A stretch of DNA of 64,000 bases from Candidatus Proximibacter danicus (GCA_016710885.1 JADJUC010000002.1:278607-342606); one strand, 5' to 3'; shown: positions 15,930 through 24,172, counted from the stretch's first letter. Notes: generated from the sequence alone by a model not told the origin. Numbers and translations are program-made.

Positions 15930-17510
15930 TTGAACACCGAAACCGCCCATCCGTCGATTCGTCGCTTTTTCCAGATGCCGTTGCTGCGCTGCGAGGAGGC
16001 GTTCGACCGGTTTTTTGGTGGTGTCGATAACCCGCTGCGCCATCTGGGTGCACTCGGCCTCTATCTGCTCTGGATCATCGTCGGCACCGGGCTTTATCTC
16101 TATGCCGTGCTTGATACCGGTGTCGCTCAGGTTTATTCGTCGATTGGCTACCTTTCCGAGGAGCAGTGGTATCTCGGCGGAATTCTGCGCAGCCTGCACC
16201 GCTATGCGTCGGACGCCTTCATTCTGGTCATGGTGCTGCATCTGGTGCGCGAATGGGCTTATGGTCGCTATACCGGCTTCCGTTTTTACTCCTGGATAAC
16301 CGGTATTCCCCTGATCTGGCTGGCCTTCGCCAGCGGCATAGGGGGCTACTGGATCGTCTGGGACCAATTGGCCCAGTTCTCGGCGGTGGCGACTACCGAA
16401 CTTCTCGACTGGCTGCCGATTTTCAGCGAGCCTTCCGCGCGCAACTTCCTCGCACCGGACACCGTGAATGACCGCCTGTTCACGCTCTTGGTCTTCATTC
16501 ACATCGGGCTCCCCATTCTCATGATGGCGGGGCTCTGGGCACATGTTCACCGCATTGCCCATGTCGATCATCTGCCATCCGGCAAGCTGATGCGCGGCAC
16601 GGCACTGGCGCTGCTGGTACTTTCGTTGTTGAAGCCCGCGCTTAGCGATGCACCGGCCAACCTGGCAACGACGCCGGCGGAAACCCGGCTTGACTGGTTC
16701 ATCCTCTTCATTCACCCGCTGACGGACCTGAGTTCGCCCGCAGTGATCTGGGCGCTCCTTTTTGCGCTAACGGCACTTCTCTTCGCGTTACCGTTCCTGT
16801 CGAGGAGAAAGTCCGCCGCCGTTGCCATCGTCGACCCGGCAAATTGCAATGGGTGCGCACGCTGCCAGATCGACTGTCCCTACGGTGCGGTTATCATGGC
16901 CCCACACCCGACACGGCGGAGTTATCAGGTCGCCCAAGTCGATGCCGACCTATGTGCCAGTTGCGGAATCTGCGCAGGTTCGTGCCCGTCGTCGACACCA
17001 TTCCGCAGCCGGGAGCAACTCATCACTGGCATCGACATGCCACAATTGCCGGTAAATGCGCTGCGTGCGGATCTGGAGTTGAAGCTTGCTGCACTGACCG
17101 GAAAAACGCGCATCGTCGTTTTCGGCTGCGACCACGGGGCGTCACTTGCAAGCATCGCCGCGGCTGACACGGCTGTAATGCGACTGATCTGCACCGGCAT
17201 GCTGCCACCTTCTTTTGTAGAATACGCGCTGCGGACGGGGGCCGATGGCGTACTGGTCGCCAACTGCCGCGAAGGTGGCTGCGAATACCGACTGGGCGAG
17301 CGCTGGACAAGAGAGCGCCTGACGCGCCAGCGAGAGCCGCAACTGCGCGAAAAAGTCCCCGTGGAGCGGCTACAGATTGCTTTCGTTTCGGCCAACGACA
17401 GCCGCCAGCTACATCACATCTTGATAGAATTTAGGGCCCGGATCGAAGCCGAGGCCGATTCAACCAAAAAACTTCAACCTTACCTTCGGAGAACTGCCCA
17501 CCATGCTTAA
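15930..17510 (+). CDS. cytochrome b / double-cluster ferredoxin / FlpD-MvhD-type fusion protein
   Basis: A 526-residue fusion. Residues ~35-290 are a cytochrome b N-terminal domain with paired heme ligands His90/His104 and His191/His205 and further helices. Residues ~300-360 are a 2[4Fe-4S] ferredoxin (C306, C309, C312, C316; C342, C345, C348, C352). Residues ~395-470 resemble the MvhD/FlpD iron-sulfur subunit of heterodisulfide-reductase/hydrogenase systems (VVFGCDHG, LICTGMLPPSFVEYALRTGA, ANCREGGCEY). It would pass electrons between a cytoplasmic donor or acceptor and membrane heme b. The start is TTG 15930; ATG 15975 is an alternative and neither has a clear ribosome site. Role in this operon is inferred from context. 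Confidence 0.85.
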   Translation: MNTETAHPSIRRFFQMPLLRCEEAFDRFFGGVDNPLRHLGALGLYLLWIIVGTGLYLYAVLDTGVAQVYSSIGYLSEEQWYLGGILRSLHRYASDAFILVMVLHLVREWAYGRYTGFRFYSWITGIPLIWLAFASGIGGYWIVWDQLAQFSAVATTELLDWLPIFSEPSARNFLAPDTVNDRLFTLLVFIHIGLPILMMAGLWAHVHRIAHVDHLPSGKLMRGTALALLVLSLLKPALSDAPANLATTPAETRLDWFILFIHPLTDLSSPAVIWALLFALTALLFALPFLSRRKSAAVAIVDPANCNGCARCQIDCPYGAVIMAPHPTRRSYQVAQVDADLCASCGICAGSCPSSTPFRSREQLITGIDMPQLPVNALRADLELKLAALTGKTRIVVFGCDHGASLASIAAADTAVMRLICTGMLPPSFVEYALRTGADGVLVANCREGGCEYRLGERWTRERLTRQREPQLREKVPVERLQIAFVSANDSRQLHHILIEFRARIEAEADSTKKLQPYLRRTAHHA

Positions 17511-18003
17511 ACCCGCCGCCGCCATCGTCGGCCAGGCCGTCCTTTATGGCGCCTTTGCCGCTTTCATCGGCTACTTCGCCACCGACCCGGTTTACCGGCA
17601 GATCCCGGATGATGTCGCCCTCATCAAAGTATCGTTCAGCCACCTTGGCGACCGCGAGTGCCGCAAACGCACACAGGAAGAACTGGACAAGATGGCGCGC
17701 AACATGCGCGCGCCAATGGATTGCCCGCGTGAGCGATCAGACATCAAGGTCGAGGTTGACCTTGATGACAAGAACATCCTGAAACAAGTGCTGCACCCTA
17801 CCGGGCTTTACAAGGACGGCATTTCGACCATGTACAAGCGCTTTGAAGTGAAGGCCGGCGAATACAAGCTGGCGGTACGCATGCAGGACAACACCGCGCT
17901 TGAAGGCTGGCGCTTCGTCAAGGAAGAGAAAATCACGCTGAAGCCGGCGCAGGTGCTGGTGATCGACTTCAACCCGGACAAGGGCGGCCTGTTCCTCAAG
18001 TAG
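17503..18003 (+). CDS. conserved hypothetical protein with N-terminal membrane anchor
   Basis: A 166-residue protein overlapping the upstream fusion gene by eight bases. One helix (AIVGQAVLYGAFAAFIGYFA) is followed by a mostly hydrophilic, probably periplasmic domain with two cysteines (GDRECRKRT, PMDCPRERS) and a C-terminal strand-rich segment. I do not recognise the family. Its place between two cytochrome-b fusions suggests it is a dedicated partner or assembly factor of that complex. Confidence 0.8.
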   Translation: MLKPAAAIVGQAVLYGAFAAFIGYFATDPVYRQIPDDVALIKVSFSHLGDRECRKRTQEELDKMARNMRAPMDCPRERSDIKVEVDLDDKNILKQVLHPTGLYKDGISTMYKRFEVKAGEYKLAVRMQDNTALEGWRFVKEEKITLKPAQVLVIDFNPDKGGLFLK

Positions 18004-18065
18004 GCGCCCTCCCGACAAAGAGTTCGAAGCATTCGTACCTCACTCACATTCGAGCGGACAAGAAA

Positions 18066-19982
18066 ATGGTCAAGTTACTGCAACAACTTCTGCGCTGGTG
18101 TTTCATGCGCGTCGAAAACGTGTTCAATCTCGCCTTCGGCGACAAGCTGAACCCTTTCTACCACCTGGGCACCATCAGCTTCTGGCAATTCTGGCTGTTG
18201 GTCATCACCGGTTTTTACCTCTACATTTTTGCCGACACCGGCGTCCATGACGCCTTCGAATCGGTCGAAGCGATCACCCACAACCAGTGGTGGGCCGGCG
18301 GCATCATGCGCAGCATCCATCGCTACGCGACCGACGGCATGATCCTGACGATGTTCCTGCATCTGATCCGTCACTTCGCCTACGATCGCTACCGGGGTTT
18401 CCGTGCTTTCTCGTGGATCACCGGCGTTGTACTGCTCGTACTGGTCTACGTTGCCGGCATCAACGGCTTCATGCTCGTCTGGGACAAGCTTGCCCAGTTC
18501 GTCGTCGTTGCAGTCGCCGAGTGGTTCGACGTGCTGCCGATGTTCAACGGTACGGTGATCCGCAACTTCCTCTACGAAGGCAGCGTCAATAGCCGCTTAT
18601 TCACCCTGCTCGCTTTCGTCCACCTCGGCGCGCCGCTGATCGTTGTCGCCATCATGTGGGTGCACGTGCAGCGGGTACCGCAGGCACACATCAATCCGCC
18701 GATACCGATCCGCTACGCCGTGACGCTGATGTTCATCGCGCTTGCACTGGTGAAGCCAATCCTCAGCCAAGGCGGCGAGGCCGACTTCTCCGTGGTGCCG
18801 ACCAACATCGGTTTCGACTGGTACGAGCTGGGTGTACTGGCACTGGTCTACGTGATGGATCCAATGCAGCTGTGGTATCTGGTCATTGGCGCCGGCGTCC
18901 TCTTCGTGCTGGTGCCCTGGCTGCCGCCAAAGCGCCGCGGAACCTCCAAGGCGGAAGCTGCGGTCACCTTCCACCCGGCCAATCGTGCGGTCACCCAACG
19001 CTTCGACGAAACCCTCCTCGATGCCGGCTTGCGCCAGGGCGTCTCGCTGCCCTACGAGTGTCGTAACGGTGGTTGCGGTGTCTGCAAATGTACCGTGCTG
19101 TCGGGCAAGGTCGACCCGGGCCTGTATCAGCCGAGCGCGCTGTCTGCCGAGGAACTCGCAGCAGGCAAGGTACTCGCCTGCTGCGCCACGGCACTGGAAG
19201 ATTCCGACATTGAGTACGATGCCAATGCAATACGTACCAACATCAAGGAATACACCGCCCGCGTCGTCGATCTGACCAAGCTTTCGTACGATGTCATGCG
19301 TGTCAGCCTGAAGCTGCCAAGCACCCAGAATATCGGCTTCAAGGCTGGTCAGTACATCAACATCATCCTCGAAGACGGCCAGCGCCGCGCCTTCTCCTTC
19401 GCCAACCCGCCGCACCAGACGGGGCTGATCGAACTGCAGATTCGCCTGATGCCAAACGGCCGCTTCACGACGCATGTGTTCGAAGCGATGAAGGTCGGTG
19501 ACGAAGTCCGTTTCGAAGGCCCGATTGGTGATTTTTCCCTGCGCGAATCGGATCGCCCGATCGTCTTTGTCGCTGGCGCCACCGGCTTCGCACCGGTCAA
19601 GAGTATGGTCGAGGATGCGTTCAGGCGTGGGCTGAAGCGCGAAATCCACCTCTACTGGGGCGTCAAGCAACTGAAGGATCTGTATATGCCGGATCTGCCG
19701 CAGCAGTGGGCCAAGGAGCACGCCAACTTCCACTTCATCCCGGTGCTCTCGGAAGCCGCGCCTGAAGACAACTGGACCGGACGTACCGGCCTGGTGCATG
19801 AGGCCATTCTGACTGACTTCCCCGAGTTGAAGGGGCACGAGATCTATGCCTGCGGCTCGGTGCGCATGGTCGAAGCCATCTTCCCCTTCCTCAAGGCGCA
19901 TGGTGCCGAGGATGGCCAGTGCTTCTCCGACGCCTTCACGCTGTCAGCACGGTCAGTGGCCTTCCAGCCCCTGAAGAAGTAA
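18066..19982 (+). CDS. cytochrome b / plant-type [2Fe-2S] ferredoxin / FNR-type flavoreductase fusion
   Basis: A 638-residue fusion. Residues ~1-285 repeat the cytochrome b fold of the gene upstream, with heme ligands His85/His99 and His186/His200 and extra C-terminal helices. Residues ~298-385 are a [2Fe-2S] ferredoxin (C332, C337, C340, C372). Residues ~395-638 are a ferredoxin-NAD(P)H reductase module with a flavin motif (RAFSFANPP), GPIGDFSLRE, a nucleotide loop (VAGATGFAPVK) and YACGSVRMV. The chain could move electrons from NAD(P)H through FAD and [2Fe-2S] to two membrane hemes. Ends before a strong terminator. The quinone or protein partner is unknown. Confidence 0.9.
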   Translation: MVKLLQQLLRWCFMRVENVFNLAFGDKLNPFYHLGTISFWQFWLLVITGFYLYIFADTGVHDAFESVEAITHNQWWAGGIMRSIHRYATDGMILTMFLHLIRHFAYDRYRGFRAFSWITGVVLLVLVYVAGINGFMLVWDKLAQFVVVAVAEWFDVLPMFNGTVIRNFLYEGSVNSRLFTLLAFVHLGAPLIVVAIMWVHVQRVPQAHINPPIPIRYAVTLMFIALALVKPILSQGGEADFSVVPTNIGFDWYELGVLALVYVMDPMQLWYLVIGAGVLFVLVPWLPPKRRGTSKAEAAVTFHPANRAVTQRFDETLLDAGLRQGVSLPYECRNGGCGVCKCTVLSGKVDPGLYQPSALSAEELAAGKVLACCATALEDSDIEYDANAIRTNIKEYTARVVDLTKLSYDVMRVSLKLPSTQNIGFKAGQYINIILEDGQRRAFSFANPPHQTGLIELQIRLMPNGRFTTHVFEAMKVGDEVRFEGPIGDFSLRESDRPIVFVAGATGFAPVKSMVEDAFRRGLKREIHLYWGVKQLKDLYMPDLPQQWAKEHANFHFIPVLSEAAPEDNWTGRTGLVHEAILTDFPELKGHEIYACGSVRMVEAIFPFLKAHGAEDGQCFSDAFTLSARSVAFQPLKK

Positions 19983-20019
19983 GCAACGGCGGCCCGCAAC
20001 CCCACGGTTGCGGGCTACA

Positions 20020-20057
20020 AAAAAGGCCGCCACGGCTTGCGCCGGGCGGCCTTTTTC
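20020..20057. terminator. bidirectional intrinsic terminator
   Basis: AAAAAAGGCCGCC and GGCGGCCTTTTT pair around a 13-base loop. It ends the cytochrome-b operon on the plus strand and the TlpA/heme-copper pair on the minus strand. Confidence 0.85.
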
Positions 20058-20083
20058 CATTCTGGAAAAGCGCGGTTTCTGGC

Positions 20084-20674
20084 TTACTTCGCTGCCGTCA
20101 GCTGGCGCAATACCGGCTCCAGGCTTGCCTCGTCGAGGCCGCCATAGCGTGAGAAGACCACTTTGCCGTCACGCCCGACGACAACGGTATAGGGCATCCC
20201 CTTGAGCTTGAGCGCAGGATTGCCCCCGGGGCTGGTGCCCCCAACCAGGAGCGGGTACGAAACCGGCGATTTCTTGACGAAGGCCTGCATCTTCTCCGGC
20301 TCATCCATGCCGATGCCGACGAATTGAACGCCAGCCCCCGCATAGCGGTCGTGCAAGCGCGAGAAAATGGGCATCTCCTCAATGCACGGTGGGCACCAGG
20401 TAGCCCAGTAATTGATCACCAGGATCTTGCCCGGCCATTGCGCCAGCGGCTGCGGGCGACCTTCAAGGTCAGGCAGGGTCATAGCCAGCAGCGCGTCGAT
20501 ACCGACCTGGGCCGCGTCCGGCGTGACTTGCCGCGATACGCGCGCCTGTTCGGCCAACTGCTCCGGCGACGGCATCTGGCTCATGCCGTAAAGGCGATAA
20601 CCAAGGTAGCCCACCGTCACCAGTGTCAGGACGCTGGTAGCCCCGAGCAGCCAGAGTGCGTGTTGCTGTTTCAT
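20084..20674 (-). CDS. TlpA/ResA-like membrane-anchored thioredoxin
   Basis: A 196-residue protein with one N-terminal helix (ALWLLGATSVLTLVTVGYL) and a periplasmic thioredoxin fold with the active site WATWCPPC and the cis-proline loop GMPYTVV. Such proteins reduce disulfides in apo-cytochromes or copper sites. The ATG at 20674 overlaps the stop of the upstream heme-copper gene (ATGA), so the two are translationally coupled and it probably helps assemble or metallate that protein. Confidence 0.88.
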   Translation of the reverse strand: MKQQHALWLLGATSVLTLVTVGYLGYRLYGMSQMPSPEQLAEQARVSRQVTPDAAQVGIDALLAMTLPDLEGRPQPLAQWPGKILVINYWATWCPPCIEEMPIFSRLHDRYAGAGVQFVGIGMDEPEKMQAFVKKSPVSYPLLVGGTSPGGNPALKLKGMPYTVVVGRDGKVVFSRYGGLDEASLEPVLRQLTAAK

Positions 20675-21984
20675 GCCGACCTCCGCCGTGACATGGCCTT
20701 GAGACAAACCAGAATGAACATGATGCCGCCAATAACGGCGATCAACCCGCCCAGCCCCATCATCCCCATGCCGATCTTCTGCGGCAGGGTCACCAGCGCC
20801 TGCTCGGCACCGGCCACCTTGCGCTGCACGCCATAGCCGCCGGACCAGGCCAGCCCGAGCACGTGGATGAGCTGCCCGGCGCCGTAAACGTAGGGCTGCC
20901 AGATGGCCATCTTGCCCTCAGGTTTGCCGAAGCCGAGCGTCGGCAGCAGCACATAGGCCAGGCCCATGAAGGCCAGCGTCACGCCGACCGTGGAACCGTG
21001 ATAGTGGGCGGGAATCACAACGTTCGCCCCCTGGATCAGGTAACCGAGGACACCGCCAAGTCCGAAGAGGACAAAGGAAGCGACAAATGCGGATTTGGCC
21101 GGGTGCGCCTGCGCCTTGCGCACGCCCCACAGCGAGAGGAGGCCAATGATGATCAGCGGCCCCATGTAGGGGTGCCCCCACTTCATCAATTTTGCAAACA
21201 ACTCCATGTGCGGCAACGAGCCGGGGGGCACGGTCAGGTAGATGAGCGGCACGGCCAGCAGCGGAAAGGCGGCCACGAGGAACAACACCACTTGCGCGCG
21301 TGGCGAGGCCTTGGATGGCTGGCCGAGGTGTGCGCCAATCCAGAACCACGCCACGACCATCAGCAGCGCGTGCTGGAATTGCAGGGTGTGGCCGCCACCC
21401 CAGAACAGAACCTCGAAGTAGATATCCTCCTCGACCCGCGGCACCATCGCCCAAGACCAGAAAAAAGCCGCCAGCGACATGAAGGCTGCAAGTGCGCCGA
21501 TAAAGGCACCGAAACGCAAGCCTTCGCCGAAAATTCGCCGCGGCCAGGTGGTAATCAGCGCCCGCAAGACCGCGAGCATGAACCCCACGCCACACAACCA
21601 CAACGACGCAAAGAAAACGTCGTGCTTGAGAACCGGAATGTAATTGTTGAGCACCGGCGTCGCCCCCGGGAAGAAAGGCGACACGGTCATCACCAGCGTA
21701 CCGAGCGATGCCAATGCGAACCCGGCCCAACCCATCCAGGCCAGTGCCGGGCCTCCGAGCGCGCTCCAGATCACTGCGGCGAAGGCCATGAACCAGACCG
21801 CAACGGAAAGATCGACGTGCACGATCAACGCCGACCGAAAAAACCCCTTCAGCGGAAAAACATCCTGGATACCCGGCGTGCGCGAGAACACGAGCAGCAA
21901 TGCCAGCAGGCCGGAGCCGATAAGTGCCATGACGCCCAACCAGAGCCAGGCACGCGCCAGCGAAGTAGGCGCCGGCAGAAACAA
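20671..21984 (-). CDS. divergent heme-copper superfamily subunit I-like protein
   Basis: A ~437-residue protein with about twelve helices. Heme-copper positions visible are His56 (IVHVDLS, low-spin heme), His199 (WGGGHTLQF, first CuB ligand), and His327/His329 (PAHYHGSTVGV, hemes). In helix VII the usual HH pair is replaced by a single His271 (KWGHPYMG), and no tyrosine follows His199 at +4 (Phe203). It is shorter than normal subunit I and has no subunit II beside it. Residues look nearest to cbb3-like or unclassified NO-reductase-like branches. The start is uncertain: TTG 21984 lacks a ribosome site, and a GTG at about 22003 fits only with a one-base insertion. Confidence 0.8.
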   Translation of the reverse strand: MFLPAPTSLARAWLWLGVMALIGSGLLALLLVFSRTPGIQDVFPLKGFFRSALIVHVDLSVAVWFMAFAAVIWSALGGPALAWMGWAGFALASLGTLVMTVSPFFPGATPVLNNYIPVLKHDVFFASLWLCGVGFMLAVLRALITTWPRRIFGEGLRFGAFIGALAAFMSLAAFFWSWAMVPRVEEDIYFEVLFWGGGHTLQFQHALLMVVAWFWIGAHLGQPSKASPRAQVVLFLVAAFPLLAVPLIYLTVPPGSLPHMELFAKLMKWGHPYMGPLIIIGLLSLWGVRKAQAHPAKSAFVASFVLFGLGGVLGYLIQGANVVIPAHYHGSTVGVTLAFMGLAYVLLPTLGFGKPEGKMAIWQPYVYGAGQLIHVLGLAWSGGYGVQRKVAGAEQALVTLPQKIGMGMMGLGGLIAVIGGIMFILVCLKAMSRRRSA

Positions 21985-22093
21985 GAGGTACGAACGATTT
22001 CACTGAGAACGCCTTGAAACAAAAGCGTGAATTATAAGCGCCAAAGTGAATTACAATCAGCCGTCACATGCATCTGAGCATTGGAGCAAATTC

Positions 22094-22330
22094 ATGGAAA
22101 AGGTGTTTTTCATACGCGCCGAGTGGGATGCGGAAGCTGAAGTCTGGGTAGCCACGTCCGACGATGTTCCCGGATTGGCAACAGAGGCTGAAACGATTGA
22201 GCACCTGTCGGAGAAGCTGGCAATCATGATTCCGGAACTGCTGGAAGCAAACGGAGTTCCGAATGGGCAAGAGGTGCCATTCGAGCTTCTGGCCCGTAAA
22301 TTTGCTGTTGCCCAACGCCTCGCGCACTGA
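22094..22330 (+). CDS. DUF1902/HicB-like antitoxin
   Basis: A 78-residue protein (MEKVFFIRAEWDAEAEVWVA, TSDDVPGLATEAETIEHL). This is the partial RNase-H-like fold of HicB/DUF1902 antitoxins, with no added DNA-binding domain. It would neutralise the HicA-like toxin that starts four bases after its stop. It lies between the heme-copper gene and the DNR regulator, opposite in strand to the former. The start ATG 22094 is set by the family N-terminus. Confidence 0.8.
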   Translation: MEKVFFIRAEWDAEAEVWVATSDDVPGLATEAETIEHLSEKLAIMIPELLEANGVPNGQEVPFELLARKFAVAQRLAH

Positions 22331-22333
22331 CCA

Positions 22334-22530
22334 ATGGGCGGCAACTTCGCGCCGGAGCTCAAACGTCTTCTGCTTGAAGCTGGCTGCCATTTTGTTCGCT
22401 CAGGCAAAGGGGATCACGACATCTGGCATTCGCCAAATACAGGAGTCAACTTTCCTGTGGATCAAAAATCAAGTCCCGCCACACTGCGAATGCCGTGCTG
22501 AAGCAAGCCGGGCTTCCCAAGCATTTCTGA
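22334..22530 (+). CDS. HicA-like mRNA interferase toxin, frameshifted as read
   Basis: The frame starts FAPELKRLLLEAGCHFVRSG and has GDHDIWHSP, whose histidine matches the HicA catalytic position. As read, it stops early after a run of five A (22464-22468). One more A would continue into SRHTANAVLKQAGLPKHF, the normal HicA C-terminus, ending at 22530. The lesion is most simply a homopolymer-length error, but a disabled toxin is possible. Confidence 0.75.
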
Positions 22531-22539
22531 ACTGAACCC

Positions 22540-23238
22540 ATGCACGGAAACCATCAAAGCATCAATATCGAAGCACTGCTTGCGCATGTGCCGCTTTTCA
22601 ATGGACTGATGCCCGAGGAAATCGCCCGGATCGCCCGGGGAACCCGCGAAGTGCATGCCGCACGCAACGACATCCTGTTCCACAAGGGAGACCTCTCTTC
22701 CGGCTTTCATCTGATCGTCTATGGCCAGGTCAAACTGGCCTTCACCTCACCCGCCGGTGGCGAGAAAGTCGTCGAGATCCTGAGCCAGGGGCAAACCTTC
22801 GGCGAAGCCGTGATGTTCATGGACAAACCCTACCTGGTTTACGCCCAGGCGCTATCCGATTCACTGCTGCTGCATATCTCGAAAGCAGTGATCATGGAAG
22901 AGCTGGAGAACGACCCCAAGCTCGGCCGCAAGATGATCGCCGGCATGGCCATGCGCCTGCACCACCTGATCACTGACGTCGAATCCTATTCGCTGCACTC
23001 CGGCCGCCAGCGCATCATTGGCTATCTGTTGCGGGAGCAACTGGATTCTGACGATGCCGAGAAGTCGGTGACTGTCACCCTACCAACTAGCAAGGGGGTG
23101 ATCGCTTCACGGCTCAATCTGACGCAAGAACATTTCTCGCGGATTTTGCATGAGCTTTCGGACAAGGGGCTGATTTCGGTTGAGGGGCGGAAGATTCATA
23201 TTGCGGATGTTGAGAAGTTGCGGGATTACGATTTGTGA
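22540..23238 (+). CDS. dnr: Crp/Fnr-family regulator, DNR type
   Basis: A 232-residue regulator. Residues ~15-135 are a cyclic-nucleotide-binding-like sensor domain (FHLIVYGQVKLAF, ILSQGQTFGEAVMF), then a dimer helix and a winged HTH with the recognition helix LTQEHFSRILHEL. The E-x-x-SR pattern is the one that reads TTGAT half-sites. I see no cysteine, so it cannot carry the FNR iron-sulfur cluster; this is typical of DNR/NnrR proteins that respond to NO through heme. It likely controls the TTGAT-N4-GTCAA promoters at 11237 and 15845. Starts nine bases after the toxin gene. Confidence 0.9.
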   Translation: MHGNHQSINIEALLAHVPLFNGLMPEEIARIARGTREVHAARNDILFHKGDLSSGFHLIVYGQVKLAFTSPAGGEKVVEILSQGQTFGEAVMFMDKPYLVYAQALSDSLLLHISKAVIMEELENDPKLGRKMIAGMAMRLHHLITDVESYSLHSGRQRIIGYLLREQLDSDDAEKSVTVTLPTSKGVIASRLNLTQEHFSRILHELSDKGLISVEGRKIHIADVEKLRDYDL

Positions 23239-23257
23239 ACACAAGGATGTTGCAATA

Positions 23258-23500
23258 ATGCCCGTAGTATTCAGGCATAACGGAATTCGGTTCTTGTTCT
23301 ATTCGAACGAGGGGAACCCTCGTGAGCCGCTGCATATTCATGCACAGCGGGGCGAGTGCCTGGCAAAGATCTGGTTACACCCAACGCCAAGCATCGCCGA
23401 CAGTTTCGGCTTCTCGCCGGCCGAAATGCGGTTGATAATAGGCCAAGTAAGCCTCCATGCACCCGAAATTGAAAGGAGTTGGAATGAGCACTTTGGCTAA
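23258..23500 (+). CDS. DUF4160 protein (toxin-antitoxin-like pair, first gene)
   Basis: An 80-residue protein (MPVVFRHNGIRFLFYSNEGN, PREPLHIHAQRG) matching DUF4160, small proteins almost always paired with DUF2442. The HIHA motif is conserved in the family. It overlaps the following gene by 17 bases. Function is unproven; such pairs are treated as type II toxin-antitoxin candidates. It occupies the place where the 5' half of a second dnr copy would be expected. Confidence 0.8.
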   Translation: MPVVFRHNGIRFLFYSNEGNPREPLHIHAQRGECLAKIWLHPTPSIADSFGFSPAEMRLIIGQVSLHAPEIERSWNEHFG

Positions 23501-23738
23501 AACGTTGCGCTTCGACGATTCCATGATGTGGCTGGAACTTGCCGATGGTCGACAACTGGGCGTGCCGCTCGCTTATTTTCCACGTCTGCTTAATGCAACT
23601 CCCGCGCAGCGAGAAGAGTTCATCATCAGCGGCGGCGGCGTCGGTATTCACTGGGACGCACTGGACGAGGATATTTCCGTTGAAGGTCTGCTTGCTGGCC
23701 GCGGCGACTCGACGGCAAACCGGCGGCTGGCCGCCTGA
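23484..23738 (+). CDS. DUF2442 protein (toxin-antitoxin-like pair, second gene)
   Basis: An 84-residue protein starting at ATG 23484 after AAGGAG. Family features are MWLELADGRQLGVPLAYFPR and the end GIHWDALDEDISVEGLLAGR. DUF2442 partners DUF4160. The gene ends 18 bases before sequence homologous to the C-terminal half of dnr begins. Confidence 0.82.
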   Translation: MSTLAKTLRFDDSMMWLELADGRQLGVPLAYFPRLLNATPAQREEFIISGGGVGIHWDALDEDISVEGLLAGRGDSTANRRLAA

Positions 23739-23755
23739 TCCGGAGATATGCAGCC

Positions 23756-24075
23756 CCCAAGCTTGGCCGCAAGATGATCGTATGGCCATGCGCCTGCACC
23801 ACCTGATCACCGACGTCGAATCCTACTCACTGCACTCCGGCCGCCAGCGCATCATCGGCTACCTGCTGCGCGAACAGCTCGACTCCGACGAAGCGGAAAA
23901 GGCCGTAACCGTTACCCTGCCGACCAACAAGGGGGTGATTGCCTCACGGCTGAATCTGACGCAAGAACACTTCTCGCGGATTCTGCATGAGCTATCGGAC
24001 AAGGGGCTGATTGCTGTTGAGGGACGGAAGATACATATTGCGGATGTGGATAAGCTTAGGGATTACGACCTCTGA
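23756..24075 (+). pseudogene. truncated second dnr copy (HTH half only)
   Basis: From 23756 the sequence parallels dnr from about base 22914 to its stop. It keeps LHHLITDVESYSLHSGRQRI and the recognition helix but lacks the whole sensor domain, and CCGGC is missing just before its ATGGCC. The DNA differs from dnr mainly at third codon positions while the protein is nearly identical (for example DEAEKA for DDAEKS). This shows long selection as a separate gene before the 5' half was lost or replaced by the DUF4160/DUF2442 pair. A short HTH-only product from ATG near 23783 is possible. Confidence 0.75.
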
Positions 24076-24172
24076 GCGTAGCTTTCGGAAGACCACGGGT
24101 GCTGAACCAGAGCCATCTTCTTCGTCATAATGGCACGGGCTTGGAATGCACTTTTTATGCGGAGCAGTCCAG

